Part shown: piece by piece, positions 1-10,700 of the stretch
Position numbering within the stretch: the stretch's first letter is position 1
Layout: every line of letters starts with the position of its first letter
Source of the DNA: Bryopsis sp. KO-2023
Taxonomy: Eukaryota; Chlorophyta; Ulvophyceae; Bryopsidales; Bryopsidaceae
Direction: 5' to 3'
DNA: 64,000 bases
Assembly: GCA_030272585.1 (NCBI GenBank)
Contig: BSYQ01000009.1
Location: forward strand, 248,001 to 312,000
Program-made: the position numbers and the translations under genes
The notes under the pieces: generated by a model
Told to the model about the DNA's origin: nothing
Seen by the model: only the letters and a program-made list of their open reading frames with translations
Databases searched by the model: none

Positions 1-57
1 GCCCACAGATTCACTAACAGAGGGAAGAGATGCAGATGACGCATGAGGCGCGTCCAT
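1..57 (-). CDS. pol: Family A pol, first codons only (cut by window edge)
   Basis: These are the first 19 codons of the family A Pol counted from its first ATG (at 57 on the minus strand); the rest is outside the window. As in the array copies, the pol frame is open upstream as far as the end of gag, where a slippery A-tract lies (about 327-333). Confidence 0.85.
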   Translation of the reverse strand, partial: MDAPHASSASLPSVSESVG

Positions 58-314
58 CTCATCCGGTGTGCTTTCCTTCTGTTCATTTTTCCAATCGCAG
101 TTGTCATGTGCCGATTGGGTAGATGTGGAGAGTGTCTCTGTTCTCTCTTCACGCGGTGTACTAGTCCGCTCCTCAGGTTTTCCGCTGTGAGTACTTTTAA
201 CCTTTTTCGAGGCACCTACTTTTGATCTATGCTTCCTACGCCGCCTACGAACTCTGTTTCGCTTACGACGTTTGCGTCGGCCAGGCTCAGACGAAGCAGT
301 TTCCTGCCTGGCGG

Positions 315-2966
315 TCAGTTTAACATTTTTTTTACATCGGGGAGGTTTTTCACCTCCTCCAATCTAGGACATTGCCTCACAGGGTGACCCTTCTTTCCAC
401 AAAGATAACAATTATATCCCCCTCCCCCCTGGGGGTTCTGTCTTCCCTGATTGGCTTGTCCTCTTCCACGGTTACCACCACCGCGTCCACGTCCACCACC
501 ACCACCACGTCCTCCTCCTCGTCCTTGTTGCTGTTGCTGCTGCTGTTGCACTCCTGCGGCAGCTTGTGGTGGTGCTTGGGCTGGTGGTGTAGGGTTCTGC
601 TGCTGCTGACCCTGATTCTGGCCTTTCTTCTTTCTTCCACCACGCCAGACTCCTTTCTTTTTCTGATTGGTTTGCCCTCCTTGGCCTTGTGTTCCAACTC
701 CAAGGGCTTCCAATCGTTCGGCGGATATGATGGCGGCCTCGACATCGCGAGGTACCGTTGCTGCGACTAACTTCTGAACTTCACTTTTAAGTCCATCCAC
801 GAAGAGCAAATACTGGTGATCCTCTTCGAGGTCTGGAATCCTCAAGACTAACCGCTGAAACTCTTTAACGAACTGTTTCACGGTTCCAGTCTGCTTGAGT
901 TTGTGGAGGTCACGCCACGCTTCATCTCGATCACTAGAGAATTCGAAAGCTGTAGCTAAGCCATCCATGAAGTCCATCCAGTCACGGAAGGGTGGTCTTT
1001 CACCTCGGTGAATTTTCAACTCTTGCATCGTTAACCAATCCGAGGCAGCCCCATAAAGGTTAGTGGCCATAATCGATTGCCACTGTGCTTCATGCACTCC
1101 GCAGGTTCTCAAGTACCGCGTCATGAGCACTTGCCATTTACGGGCTTTTGGTTCTCCACTTCCGTTAAATGCGCGAGGCATTTGCAACTTGACGGTGCTA
1201 GGCAACCACTGTCCTTGCCTAGGAGGTCCTGGCCCTGCTGGTCCAGCGCCACCTCCACCTCCACCTCCACCAGGAGGTCCACCGGGAGGTCCACCGCCTC
1301 CACCATCTCCACCGCCGCCACCACCTCCGCCATCAGGCGCACCTGGAATGCGGGAAGGTGGGCGGTTTCGTCTGTCGCGGTAATCATCACCGCCATCATC
1401 ATCTGGGTCGTCATCACCAGGGTCTCCAAAGTTATCTCGCATGCGAGGAACTCGACTGGGTCCACCAGTAGACTCATATGAACCAAGTGCAGCAAAGGGA
1501 TTATTTTCTACCCTTGCTCCCAAAGCACTTAACCCAAGTCCCAATCTTCCAGTACGTGTGGGGATCTGCATGGGTTCTTTTCCTTTCTCTTCTCTGACCT
1601 GTGCCTTAGCACGCTCAAGGTCAATTTGATATAACACTTCTGCTGAGGAGAGAACTCTTGGGTTAGTTCGTGTGGGTCTACGTGATCCATCGGCAGAGTC
1701 GGGTTCTGAGATGCGTACTCCAGGCTGAGCTCTTGTACTTGGAGGTATCAATTGAGGGAATGTGAAATCAGCGTCTGGTGCGCTGTCCACTGCAGTGCAT
1801 GGTGGTGCTTCTGCAGCAACAATTTCACCCTCCTCGACCTGTACTGCTGGAGGAGCCGGTATTGTTGAGGTTCCTGCCCCAACCATTCCTACCGCGAAGC
1901 TCTGGTCCAGTGGCGGCCATGATGCAGCCAACTGCTTTACTGATTTCTTCGGCAGCGGCATCCCAAAGGCTGAGTCCTCAGGCTCAGGAGAAGTTGATTC
2001 TTCTCGCTCTGGTGATACTGCACGAGCATCACTTCCACTTTGGGCACTCTGACTTCCGCCACTCACATCCTCCATGCTTCGTTCCAGGCCAGATAATCTT
2101 AAGGCAACCACATCAGCTGCATCTTGCTGCTGATCCCAGGTCTTGGATGCCTTTTTCTCCAAGGCAATCAAATCTTTTTGAATTGCTACTCTTGAGCTCT
2201 GCAAACGCTTCACCTCAGCACCTTGTTTGTGCAAGGACTCCCGAAACAATTCTAGAGTCCGTTCGACTTTTTCGTTGGAATCCGCAACAGTTCCTAATAA
2301 GCCTTCAATTCTCCGCCCTTGAACAAGGGATAACTCGGAGAGTTGTTTTAACTGAAGTGCTGATGCTTCAGTTGCTTCTTTTAGGTCAGCAAAACGAGAG
2401 TCCGCTAAGATGTCTGCGGCATCCATTCTCCTCGTTATTGCATCCACAGAAGCTTTGATCTCGGCTCTTTCTTTCCTATGGTCGATATCTTGGCGTAATA
2501 GCCTCTGCTCGTATCGACTATGTTGAGCCGCTACTGAATCCAGCTTCTGCTGTTGCGACACCACCGCATGCTGTGTGGCCTCAACCTGTTGCGCATGCTG
2601 GTGCTGTGTTTCCAGCGCCTGCCCGATCACCTCTGATGCGCCAGCCAGTTGGTTCGACACAGAGGCCTCAGTATGGGCTAGCCTCTGCCCCAGTGTCTGG
2701 TCAACTTGCTGCAGGTGACCCCTTAGCCCGTGGGCTAAATCGTCCACACGGTCATGGACCGCATCCACATCCTCTCTTAAGGCTTCCGCATCAGCTCCCA
2801 TGTCTATGTCGACAGCTGCTTGCTGGACATTGTGGATGTTCTGGACGTTTATTTGTTGATACACAACATTGGGTGCGTCAGGCAATTCCTCATCGAACTC
2901 AGGTTCAATCCCTGGCTCTTCAACTTGAGGCTCGCGCACTGCCAATGCGTGTTCACGGTCAGCCAT
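315..2966 (-). CDS. gag: Family A Gag (883 aa)
   Basis: The protein is identical to the Gag at 16580-19231, where the domains are described. It starts at the ATG 131 nt inside the primer-binding site and ends just before the -1 overlap with pol. The full reading frame in both orientations of the locus supports recent activity. Confidence 0.95.
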   Translation of the reverse strand: MADREHALAVREPQVEEPGIEPEFDEELPDAPNVVYQQINVQNIHNVQQAAVDIDMGADAEALREDVDAVHDRVDDLAHGLRGHLQQVDQTLGQRLAHTEASVSNQLAGASEVIGQALETQHQHAQQVEATQHAVVSQQQKLDSVAAQHSRYEQRLLRQDIDHRKERAEIKASVDAITRRMDAADILADSRFADLKEATEASALQLKQLSELSLVQGRRIEGLLGTVADSNEKVERTLELFRESLHKQGAEVKRLQSSRVAIQKDLIALEKKASKTWDQQQDAADVVALRLSGLERSMEDVSGGSQSAQSGSDARAVSPEREESTSPEPEDSAFGMPLPKKSVKQLAASWPPLDQSFAVGMVGAGTSTIPAPPAVQVEEGEIVAAEAPPCTAVDSAPDADFTFPQLIPPSTRAQPGVRISEPDSADGSRRPTRTNPRVLSSAEVLYQIDLERAKAQVREEKGKEPMQIPTRTGRLGLGLSALGARVENNPFAALGSYESTGGPSRVPRMRDNFGDPGDDDPDDDGGDDYRDRRNRPPSRIPGAPDGGGGGGGGDGGGGGPPGGPPGGGGGGGGAGPAGPGPPRQGQWLPSTVKLQMPRAFNGSGEPKARKWQVLMTRYLRTCGVHEAQWQSIMATNLYGAASDWLTMQELKIHRGERPPFRDWMDFMDGLATAFEFSSDRDEAWRDLHKLKQTGTVKQFVKEFQRLVLRIPDLEEDHQYLLFVDGLKSEVQKLVAATVPRDVEAAIISAERLEALGVGTQGQGGQTNQKKKGVWRGGRKKKGQNQGQQQQNPTPPAQAPPQAAAGVQQQQQQQQGRGGGRGGGGGRGRGGGNRGRGQANQGRQNPQGGGGYNCYLCGKKGHPVRQCPRLEEVKNLPDVKKMLN

Positions 2967-3097
2967 GGTCTCTCAGCCACTATTTGGGAGTACTCAACAA
3001 CCACGGTTGGAGTTTCTCTCTACCAAACAAACAAACAAAAACGTTTGTTGCGCCACGTTCACAAGTTTCGATCTCAAGAACTTAAAGTTCTTGCCTT

Positions 3098-3109
3098 GCT
3101 CCGAAACCA
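3098..3109 (-). other. Primer-binding site of the inverted family A copy
   Basis: On the minus strand, TGGTTTCGGAGC follows the LTR end after a 2-nt gap. It begins with TGG, as expected for pairing with a tRNA 3'-CCA. The priming tRNA is not identified. Confidence 0.75.
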
Positions 3110-3111
3110 AT

Positions 3112-3529
3112 TGATAGTGAAGCTTGTGGGTGACGCAATAGTGGTCGGCTGTGTTGGTTGGATTCGTGATAACTTGCTGGCTAACGCAAGTATACTTGTG
3201 GGGTTTGTTGGTTTAGACAACTCTCTAGCTAGCGCGGTTGTGAACGCTACTAGAGCACTTGGGTTGGGAAGTGATTGCGTCAGGCAAACACTTAACACAC
3301 ACACACAAACACACACACAAGCGGGAACACACCAATCCCACGAATCCCGAGTTCTTACAAAATAAAGTGAACGTCAAAACAACGAGTGGGCCTCTTAAGT
3401 ACCCCTAAGTGTAGTACGCTGACGCATGCCCCAAACTCTGGGTCTAATCTGTCTTACTCGTGAACCCACATGCGTCAGCCACCCTCGGCTCTATCCCAAA
3501 CTACCTCGTATAGCGCTAAAAGACTAACA
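3112..3529 (-). repeat. Family A 5' LTR, inverted copy (418 bp)
   Basis: On the minus strand it begins TGTTAGTC and ends CACTATCA, so it has TG...CA ends. Length and sequence match the array LTRs, including the GT-rich run and the long TGACGCATG-type inverted repeat. Confidence 0.95.
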
Positions 3530-5395
3530 ATTCCCAAACTCAAACTGTTCCACTGAAATCTTGCTGAAACGAACTCTAGTATCGAAGAAACCCTGCCATC
3601 CACCAAGAATCACTCTGTCCAACAATGGGTAGGATGTGGCTGCATTGGCACTTCATCCTCCCTATCGGGTTTCATTCCTCTTCAAAGATAAGCATAATTC
3701 CTGATATCTAGAATACTCTCAACCATCTTTGTTCTACCAGAATTCTGTCGAACTAAACCATAGTAATTCGAAAATGCTGCCACCAATTGAAAAACACCCT
3801 CTTTACCAATGGGCAGGATATGGTTATCTCATAACTGCATCCTCCCCATCAGATTTCTTCTTCTCTTCAAAAGATAATCTGTGTTTTCAATTCTGCACAA
3901 TTTCCTGAATACTCTAGAGACAATCCAAAACTCAGCCTCCTATTTCATTCAACTAAGGAAACTTTTCCTTTCCAGAAGTCCTCTAATCACTGGCTACTAC
4001 TTAGCTCACAATGAGGGTCATCCCTAGACAAAACAATTGCCCTCATTTGGAATATTTCTGACTGCATTTTTCCTGATAGCCAAGAAGGATGAGATGTTCT
4101 ACTTCTGCAACACCTAAGAGTCAGCTACTGCTGTTCATATCCTTCTTCAAATACTAGCTACCACTCAGTCTAATAAGTGAAAGTCCCATAGACCTATTGG
4201 TCCTCAATAAATCTCTATTTTTCCCGTCCTGACAACTAGCAAATATATACTGCCATCATCTCAGCCTGGACTGAAAAATGTCTGTCCACTGACAACTACC
4301 TTGACAAATACCGCTGCGAATTTGCTCTGTCAAAGAACAGAAAAAGATCTGCCACTGATCTACCATAGACTGAAAATATTCTGTCATTTGTCTCAACAAA
4401 CACCAGAAAATAATCTGCCACAAGTCTATTCGAGATCAAAAATTTGCTGCCCTTTTGTCCTGCTAAGCAACTGAGTAATCTGCCCCTTGCTCTATATAGA
4501 AACCAAGAACAGATCCTGTGCATTTACCAAGATAAAGACACGAGACTCTTCCACTAAAATACAAAGACACTTCAACTGACCAATAGATTAGAACTGAAAG
4601 ATGCCTTAGCTTTCTGCAAGCAACTCTAAACAAGTTCTGATCTGCAGTTCTTCTTATTTCAAGTTCAGAAACGACTCTGAAAAATTCCCTCAAGCTATTG
4701 TGTAATCACTGAAACACCTGAAAATGTTCCCACAGTCAGCCTTAATGTGGCAAGTGACCCTGGGGTACAAACATCCAAAATATATTTGCACAATCATATC
4801 AAAGCTGATGTGACACATGTCCTAACCTGCCACTAAAACCCAAGAATTTTTCCACTACAATCTTCCACACTCTGAAATGATAACTCCACCACTACTGCTC
4901 AATCCAACTGAGCCAAGGATAATATTTCACTAGAAAATGCACAAATCCAAGCAATCAAGAAGATACTTCTTTTGCATAAAGGACCTTTATCCCATATCAG
5001 TAAGGAAAGGCCTCTGATCAGAGAGTCCTAACTTCTGACCAATAAAGCTGTCAAATATCAGCACCAGACTATTCAAACAATATATCAAAACTTCCCTGAA
5101 AAATCTGCCTGGTCTCCAAGACTCCTTTCAAAATTTTCCCCACTGACTTGTGATCAATCACAGCCTTTCAGAAACATCTCCCTTCTTCAGCCTGAAAATT
5201 TGACTGCAACTCTTGAAATCCTTTCTAAAGTGATCAAACATCTTTTCCAGAATGTGTGCTGCAATCAGAAGATCATAGATCACCTGATCCTGAAATCAAT
5301 CTGCAGCTCACTGCTTCTAAAGTCACTTCAATCAACCAACGAAATGATCAGATCACTTCTAATCAAATGTAACACTGCAAGCGTGTAACACTCTT
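3530..5395. other. Non-coding, CpG-poor DNA with faint repeats
   Basis: No convincing gene on either strand: the few ORFs are under 80 codons and show no motif. CG dinucleotides are rare. Two diverged copies of one stretch are visible at about 3600-3690 and 3780-3870, sharing words around CCAATGGG, GGATATGG or GGATGTGG, and CATCCTCC. Farther on, short words such as ATCTGCCAC recur. On the minus strand this would lie inside the element whose candidate LTR is at 6526-7041, so it may be the body of a non-coding or decayed LTR element; that is inference. Confidence 0.5.
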
Positions 5396-5406
5396 GCATC
5401 TCACAT

Positions 5407-5439
5407 CTGCGCTCAACCTGCGCTCAACCTGCGCTCAAC
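5407..5439. repeat. Three tandem 11-bp repeats
   Basis: Three consecutive exact copies of CTGCGCTCAAC, then a fourth that diverges after CTG. They mark the left edge of the CTGCGC-rich region. Confidence 0.9.
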
Positions 5440-5834
5440 CTGAGCCAGTTAGGCGATGCCTGCATCAATCCAGCGATGCATGCCGTGCATTGCTTCTGAC
5501 ATGCACATCACCACGTGCACTGCAACTCTTCCTGGTCGCAGCAACTTAATTTGCGCTGCGCAATTCTCACTCTCGCAACCATCTTGCCACGTTCTGAGCA
5601 AGTCACCAGAACCTGCACCTTGTGTCGACCTTGCACAGAGCTGCGCGATCCCTGCATCAGATGTTCCTTCCATCGACACGCAGTCCCAACATCGTCTGCG
5701 AACTTCCATCAAGAGCTGCACAATCCCTGAAACACTGCGCAATGCTTGCACCATCTGCGCCATTCCTGCATCTGCGTGCATATGTCCCATCGACATTACA
5801 ATCCATCGCATGCAGCGTAAATCTGTCGTCTGCA

Positions 5835-5990
5835 GTGCAATCTCGTATGTGCTGCGCTTTCCTGTGGCTGCTGCGCGTCACATCATCGACTTACGCCGTG
5901 CCAACATTCGCTGCGCAATTTCGCATGTGCAGCGCTTTCCTGCGGCTGCTGCGCGTCCCATCATCAACTTACGCAGTGCCAACATTCGCT
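5835..5990. repeat. Two imperfect 78-bp tandem repeats
   Basis: The stretch ending in CCAACATTCGCT occurs twice in direct succession (about 5835-5912 and 5913-5990) with a few substitutions. The period of 78 is a multiple of three. Confidence 0.85.
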
Positions 5991-6512
5991 CCAGCAAAAC
6001 CTGCGCACTTTCTGCCTGCGACGCAATCCTGCACCCGCGGTACAATTCCATATTCGCTGCGCAATTCTACATCCGCGGTACAGCTCTGCATCTGCGGCGC
6101 AATCCTGGAGTTGCTGCGCCACCCAACGTTTCCTGCGACGCTGCACATAGTCGTGCTGCGCTTGACAATGCTGCGCGCCTGTGTGCGTGCTGCGCTCTTC
6201 CATACAAGGTACTGTCCTGCGCTCAGCACATAACAATGCTGCGCATGCTATGTCTGCTGCGCAGTTCTCACACACACATATACTGCAAGCAACTGTACTC
6301 CTGACGCCGATTCTGCGCCTTTTCTCCATAGAGCACATTGAAAAATTCAACAGACCACTCCAATCCTTCACAGCACTTGTGTCTGCCTTGCAAACCTCTG
6401 CTGTGCGTCTGTCAGCTGTCCTGCGCCTCTGCGCCTTCTACCTTGCGTGTCTACCACGCATAGTGCTGCCTCTGCAGCTTGCCAGGCTCGTTTGTGATCT
6501 TGTCACAAGCCT

Positions 6513-6524
6513 GCTCCGAAACCA
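6513..6524 (-). other. Primer-binding-site-like sequence of a third LTR element
   Basis: On the minus strand this reads TGGTTTCGGAGC, the same 12 nt found next to the LTRs of families A and B. It lies 1 nt from the CGTTACA end of the candidate LTR at 6526-7041. Confidence 0.5.
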
Positions 6525-6525
6525 C

Positions 6526-7041
6526 TGTAACGATTCTGCCCTGCAGATCGCTTTTTCCGCTTCAGTCTACCGAAGACTGCGACCCTGTCGGTCTGCCAGT
6601 CTGAACCGCCTGTTCTATTGAACGGCCATGAGAGAGACACTTGAACCCAGCAAGGTTCAAGGGCGAGATAAGTTCCAAACAAAGGTTAGGTTTAGTTACA
6701 AGAACGTTCAAACCCCAAGAACTTATAGAATACCCTAGCAGCCTTGATCCCAACTGATCATAGGCTGTAACATCAGTCTGCATCAGTACTGCAAGCTATC
6801 AGATCTTGCAGTCCTGTCAATCAGAGCCCAGCTCAGCCCCACGGCCATTCCTGTGGTGCTGAGCGACCTTCTAGAACATTCTAGCTGACAGCTCAGTAGT
6901 CCACGTACTACTTCACTGACAGCACACCCTGACTGACTGTACGCTGCCTCAGGGCAGCCAGACTCCTACTTAAAGTACTGCAGCACTGTCAGCAAGCCTG
7001 CTGACGTACTGCAGCGCTGGCAAAAACCCTGATTCGCTACA
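6526..7041 (-). repeat. Candidate LTR of a third family (516 bp), single copy in view
   Basis: On the minus strand it starts TGTAGCGAATC and ends GAATCGTTACA: TG...CA ends with an 11-nt terminal inverted repeat matching at 9 of 11 positions, followed after 1 nt by the primer-like site. No second copy is in the window, so this rests on the ends and the adjacent site only. A shorter alternative, 6526-6700, also has TGTAAC/GTTACA ends. It carries two copies of a GTACTGCAGC-type word near 6977 and 7006. Confidence 0.4.
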
Positions 7042-7073
7042 TAGGGGAAACAAGACTCAACCGCCACTAGAGC

Positions 7074-7078
7074 TTTCC
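7074..7078. repeat. Target-site duplication TTTCC, left side of family B
   Basis: TTTCC here and at 14234-14238 flank the family B element exactly, as expected for a 5-bp integrase stagger. Confidence 0.9.
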
Positions 7079-7397
7079 TGTAAGACACGGGAGTGGTATA
7101 AGACAATGGAACTTTTCAAAGAACACCGAGTCCACCACCACACTACTCTTGTAGTGCGGACCGGTCAAAGACAGTTACGGTTGCGGCGGAGGTTCGAATC
7201 CTCCCCGGAACCACTTCTCACTCATTCACACATTGTCACACAATTGTCCCTTAGTCCGGTCAGTCACCCAACTAACCGTCAGCAACCAACACTCAGCCGA
7301 GTGGTTCGGACAGAAAAAGTAAGACTCGCGATCCGGAGATCACGAGTTCGATTCCCACTAAGCCCACACTTCCACTTCCACTAAGAAAACTGTCACA
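7079..7397 (-). repeat. Family B 3' LTR (319 bp)
   Basis: On the minus strand it begins TGTGACAG and ends GTCTTACA. It matches 13915-14233 except for one base (7359 versus 14195). It holds two tRNA-like modules read on the plus strand. Confidence 0.95.
7150..7360 (+). other. tRNA-like modules inside the family B LTR
   Basis: Two blocks resemble tRNA internal promoters on the strand opposite to the element. The first has a perfect T-arm (GGAGG 7188-7192, loop TTCGAAT, CCTCC 7200-7204) with a B box GGTTCGAATCC. The second has an A-box-like CAGCCGAGTGG (7294-7304) and a B-box-like AGTTCGATTCC (7345-7355), spaced as in a Ser/Leu-type tRNA. Neither closes a convincing acceptor stem, so they are tRNA-derived or tRNA-mimicking rather than tRNA genes. 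The same blocks sit in the other LTR at about 13986-14196. Confidence 0.55.
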
Positions 7398-7709
7398 AGA
7401 CTCCCCCTGACCTTGGGAAGCTGGACCCCCAGTCCTAAGGTCACCATAAGCACATAGTAAAACCCAGCAAAGAAATAGAACACCCCTCAAAGCAAAAGAA
7501 AATCCCCAAAGACTCTCCAAAAAGCAAAAAGGAACACCCCATCTGAAAGACCCTCCCAAAGACAGTAGAAAAGAAAATAGCTGACCTGGTCTCAGCACTA
7601 ACACCATCTCCCCTGAACCCCCATCAGTCATAGACTAAAATTCTTTTCTCATTCCCTTGTCTCTTCAGGGATATCTCTCATTTGTACTCACTGTAGACTT
7701 CAATCTCAA
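7398..7709 (-). other. Family B 3' untranslated tail with polypurine tract
   Basis: This is non-coding between the pol stop and the 3' LTR. On the minus strand AGGGGGAG (7401-7408) lies 3 nt before the LTR and is the likely plus-strand primer. There is no CG dinucleotide in this stretch. Confidence 0.7.
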
Positions 7710-10700
7710 TCAACTCCATTTCCAAATCCTCTTTTCCTGGATTGATGCCTCCAGATTGTTTTGCTGGAAGTATGCTGCTGCAATTTCTGGGCAGTTTTCC
7801 AGATTCCTGATAGGCTCCCAACTGTCATGGCCTCTATCATACCCCTGCCATCTGATGAGGAACTCTCTTGAGGTCCTCCCCCTGCCTCTGCCTCTTCTGA
7901 TCTCTCTGTGATCCAATATCCTCTCCACATGGAACTCTGTGTTTCCATCAATGATCTCAGGAGGAACTGGGTTGGGTTCCCTTTCCCCATATTGTTCATC
8001 CTGGATGTATCTCCTCAGCTTTGAGATATGGAACACTGGATGTAGACTCCACTGTTGAGGGACTTCCAATTCATAGGCCACTTGGCCCACTCTCTTCAGA
8101 ATCTTGAATGGACCCACATACTTTGGACCCAACTTCTTGTATCTATCCCCAGCCAGCTTCAAGTCTTTTGTACTCAGAAGGACCACATCATTCACCTTGA
8201 ACTCATCTTCTCTCCTATGCTTGTCTGCATTCTGCTTTTGTCTATTCTGAGCTCTGGCAATGCATGTCTTGGCCACCTCCACATCCATCTTCAGATCATT
8301 CAAAATTTCATCCACACCTCTGATGGGTGTCTCAATCTTCTTCCTCCCCAACAAGGCTGCAGGCACCAAAGGTTCTTCTCCAGAGTTCAAGTAAAATGGG
8401 CTATACCCAGTACTTGACTGCTTCCCTTGGTTGTAAACAAACTCAGCTGCACTCAATTTCAAATCCCAGTCTGTTTGTGAATGGCTGACATAAGCTCTGA
8501 GGCTCTCTTCCAGGATTCTGTTGAGCCTTTCTGTCTGGCCATCTGATTGTGGATGCCTGGCAGATGACATCTTCAATGTGGTTCCTACCAGCTTCATCAA
8601 TTCCTTCCACAACTCAGAGGTGAATCTGGCATCCCTGTCAGATACCAAATCCTCAGGCATTCCATGATGCCTCCAAACCTCATCAAACAGCATCCTGGCC
8701 ATTCCCACAGCTCCAATGGTTCCCTTGGTTGCACAGAAGTGGGACATCTTGGACATCCTGTCCACAAACACCACAATAGCATCCATCCCCCTCTCTGTCC
8801 TTGGTAGTCCTGTGATGAGATCCAGACTCACTGAACTCCATCTCCTGTTGGGGATTTGCAAAGGCTGAAGATCTCCAGCCATCTTTTGGGTAGATGATTT
8901 AGTTTTCTGGCATACAGGACAGCTCCTGCAATACTGGGCCACATCTTGAGACATCTTCTTCCACCAAAAGTGTTGTTGCAGTGTAGACAAGGTCCTCTCC
9001 TTGCCCTTATGTCCTCCAATCAAACTGTCATGCCCTTCCTTCATCACCATTGCTTTCAGACTCTGTGGCACTACAATCTTCCCTTCCACAGTCTGTAGAA
9101 CTCCATCAGTAGACATCTTGAACACCCTTTGGGTCTGGATGTCAGAATCCAATCTCTTCAGGATTTCCTTGCAATGTTCATCATTCATCTGAGCATCAGC
9201 AACCTCCTTTGGACTCCCTTGAGCCATAGGTTCCATGGATGACTTCTCCAGTGCATTGATTTGTTCATCAGATCTTGACAATCCTTTTCCAGTACCCCAT
9301 TTGGTACCTCCTCTTGCATCACTTGGCATCACATCTGTTTTCAGTCTCTCAGGCAGCTTTCCAGTTTGGCATCCAGTAACCTTCACCAATCTGGAACCCA
9401 ATGGCTCTCCTGGTTGTTCATCAAACACAAGATCCTGTGGATGATTCTCCCCCCAGGCCCCCAAGCCTTGGTACCTCTGAACCTTGCCATCATGCTGTAC
9501 AAGAGTTTTTGTTGTGCCAGTTGGTGTAGATGCCTTCAAATCTCCCCCTCCACTTCCAGAATCCCTTGGATCCACTGGATGTGGACATCTTGAGAGTGCA
9601 TCAGCCACCACATTATCCTTCCCTGGGATGTGGACAGTTTGGAACCTGAAAGGAGCTAGGAACTCCACCCATCTAGCTTGTCTTCTGCTGAGATGCTGTT
9701 GAGAATCCAGCCAAACTAATGACTGATTATCTGTCCTCAGAACAAACTCCCTTCCTTCCAAATATGCCCTCCACTTCTTGAGACAGTGGACAATCCCCAA
9801 TAATTCAATCTCATGTATAGGGTACCTGGACTCTGCATCAGTGAGCTTATGGGATTCAAAGGCCACTGGATGTAGTCCATCTGGTCCCTCCTGCATCAGT
9901 ACTCCCCCCACTCCTGATTGGCTGCCATCTGTAGCCACAATCCAGGGCCAATCTTCCCTAGGATGTATCAGGACAGGTGCAGAGCATAATGCTTCTTTGA
10001 GATCCTCAAATGCCTGCTTCTCCTCTTCTCCCCATATGAAATGTTGATTTCCTTTTGTCAGGTTGGTCAATGCTGCAGCCTTGCCACTGAAATTGGCTAC
10101 AAATCTTCTGTAGAAACAACATAATCCCAGGAAACTCCTGACATCATGCACATTGGATGGTGTGGGCCACTGCTTGATTGCATCCAGCTTGTCAGCCATT
10201 GGCTGCACTCCTTGATGTGTAACCCATGTTCCCAGAAAATCCACTTCTTTTTTCCCTACTGCAGACTTGACCAGCTTGGCATATAGTTGATGTTTCCTGA
10301 GGGCCTCCAGTACCAGCTTCATGTGTCTGGCATGCTCTTCAGGGGTGGATGAATAAATCAGGATGTCATCCAGAAAGACTTGGACAAACTTATCAATGTA
10401 TGGAGCCAGGATCTCATTCATCATGGACATGAAATGTCCAGGAGATCCACTCAGGCCCATGGGCATCACCAAAAATTCGAACTGTCCATATTTAGTTCTG
10501 AATGAAGTCTTTCCTTCCTCCCCTGGGGCCATCCTCAACTGCCAAAATCCTGCCCTTAGATCCACCTTACTGAAGTACCTTGCATGGTTGAGCCTGTCCA
10601 GCATCTCATCCATTCTAGGTATGGGAAACTGAGTGACTTTGGTGGCCCTATTCAGAGCTCTGTAGTCAACACAGAATCTCAGTGCCCCTCCAGGTTTTGG

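Larger units (their letters stand above)
1..3529 (-). mobile_element. Family A Ty3/gypsy element, 5' part, inverted relative to the array
   Basis: This segment is the reverse complement of the first 3529 bp of the family A unit at 16017-19545: 5' LTR, primer site, leader, whole gag and the start of pol. The rest lies beyond the left edge. The Gag protein is identical to the array copies, so it is a recent copy. Its outer 5' flank is ATTCC (3530-3534), which differs from the flanks seen in the array, so this is a separate insertion. What is visible looks whole. Confidence 0.95.
5396..6510. repeat. CTGCGC-rich degenerate repeat region
   Basis: The plus-strand hexamer CTGCGC occurs about 23 times in roughly 1.05 kb, where well under one would be expected by chance; its reverse complement is nearly absent on the same strand. 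The copies are irregularly spaced and often continue as CTGCGCAATT or CTGCGCGTC. The stretch is C-rich and poor in stop codons, so a 282-codon ORF (5456-6304) runs through it, but its translation is low-complexity and unlike any protein I know. On the minus strand the region directly follows a primer-binding-like site, so it could be the leader of an LTR element. Confidence 0.7.

Noticed and set aside
5456-6304. 282-codon plus-strand ORF across the CTGCGC-rich region
   Set aside because: The translation is low-complexity, rich in Ala/Cys/Arg/Ile words that follow the DNA repeat, and the opposite strand is equally open in places. No domain or start context supports a gene.
6526-6700. Shorter LTR with TGTAAC/GTTACA ends
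   Set aside because: Possible, but the 6526-7041 version has longer inverted ends and its termini resemble those of the candidate LTR at 15196-15393. Not excluded without a second copy.
7188-7355. Genuine tRNA genes in the family B LTR
   Set aside because: T-arm and box sequences are good, but no 5' acceptor strand pairs with the 3' side and no anticodon arm is convincing.
7106-7384. 92-codon ORF in each family B LTR
   Set aside because: It lies wholly inside the LTR, antisense to the element, across the tRNA-like blocks; it is not protein-like.
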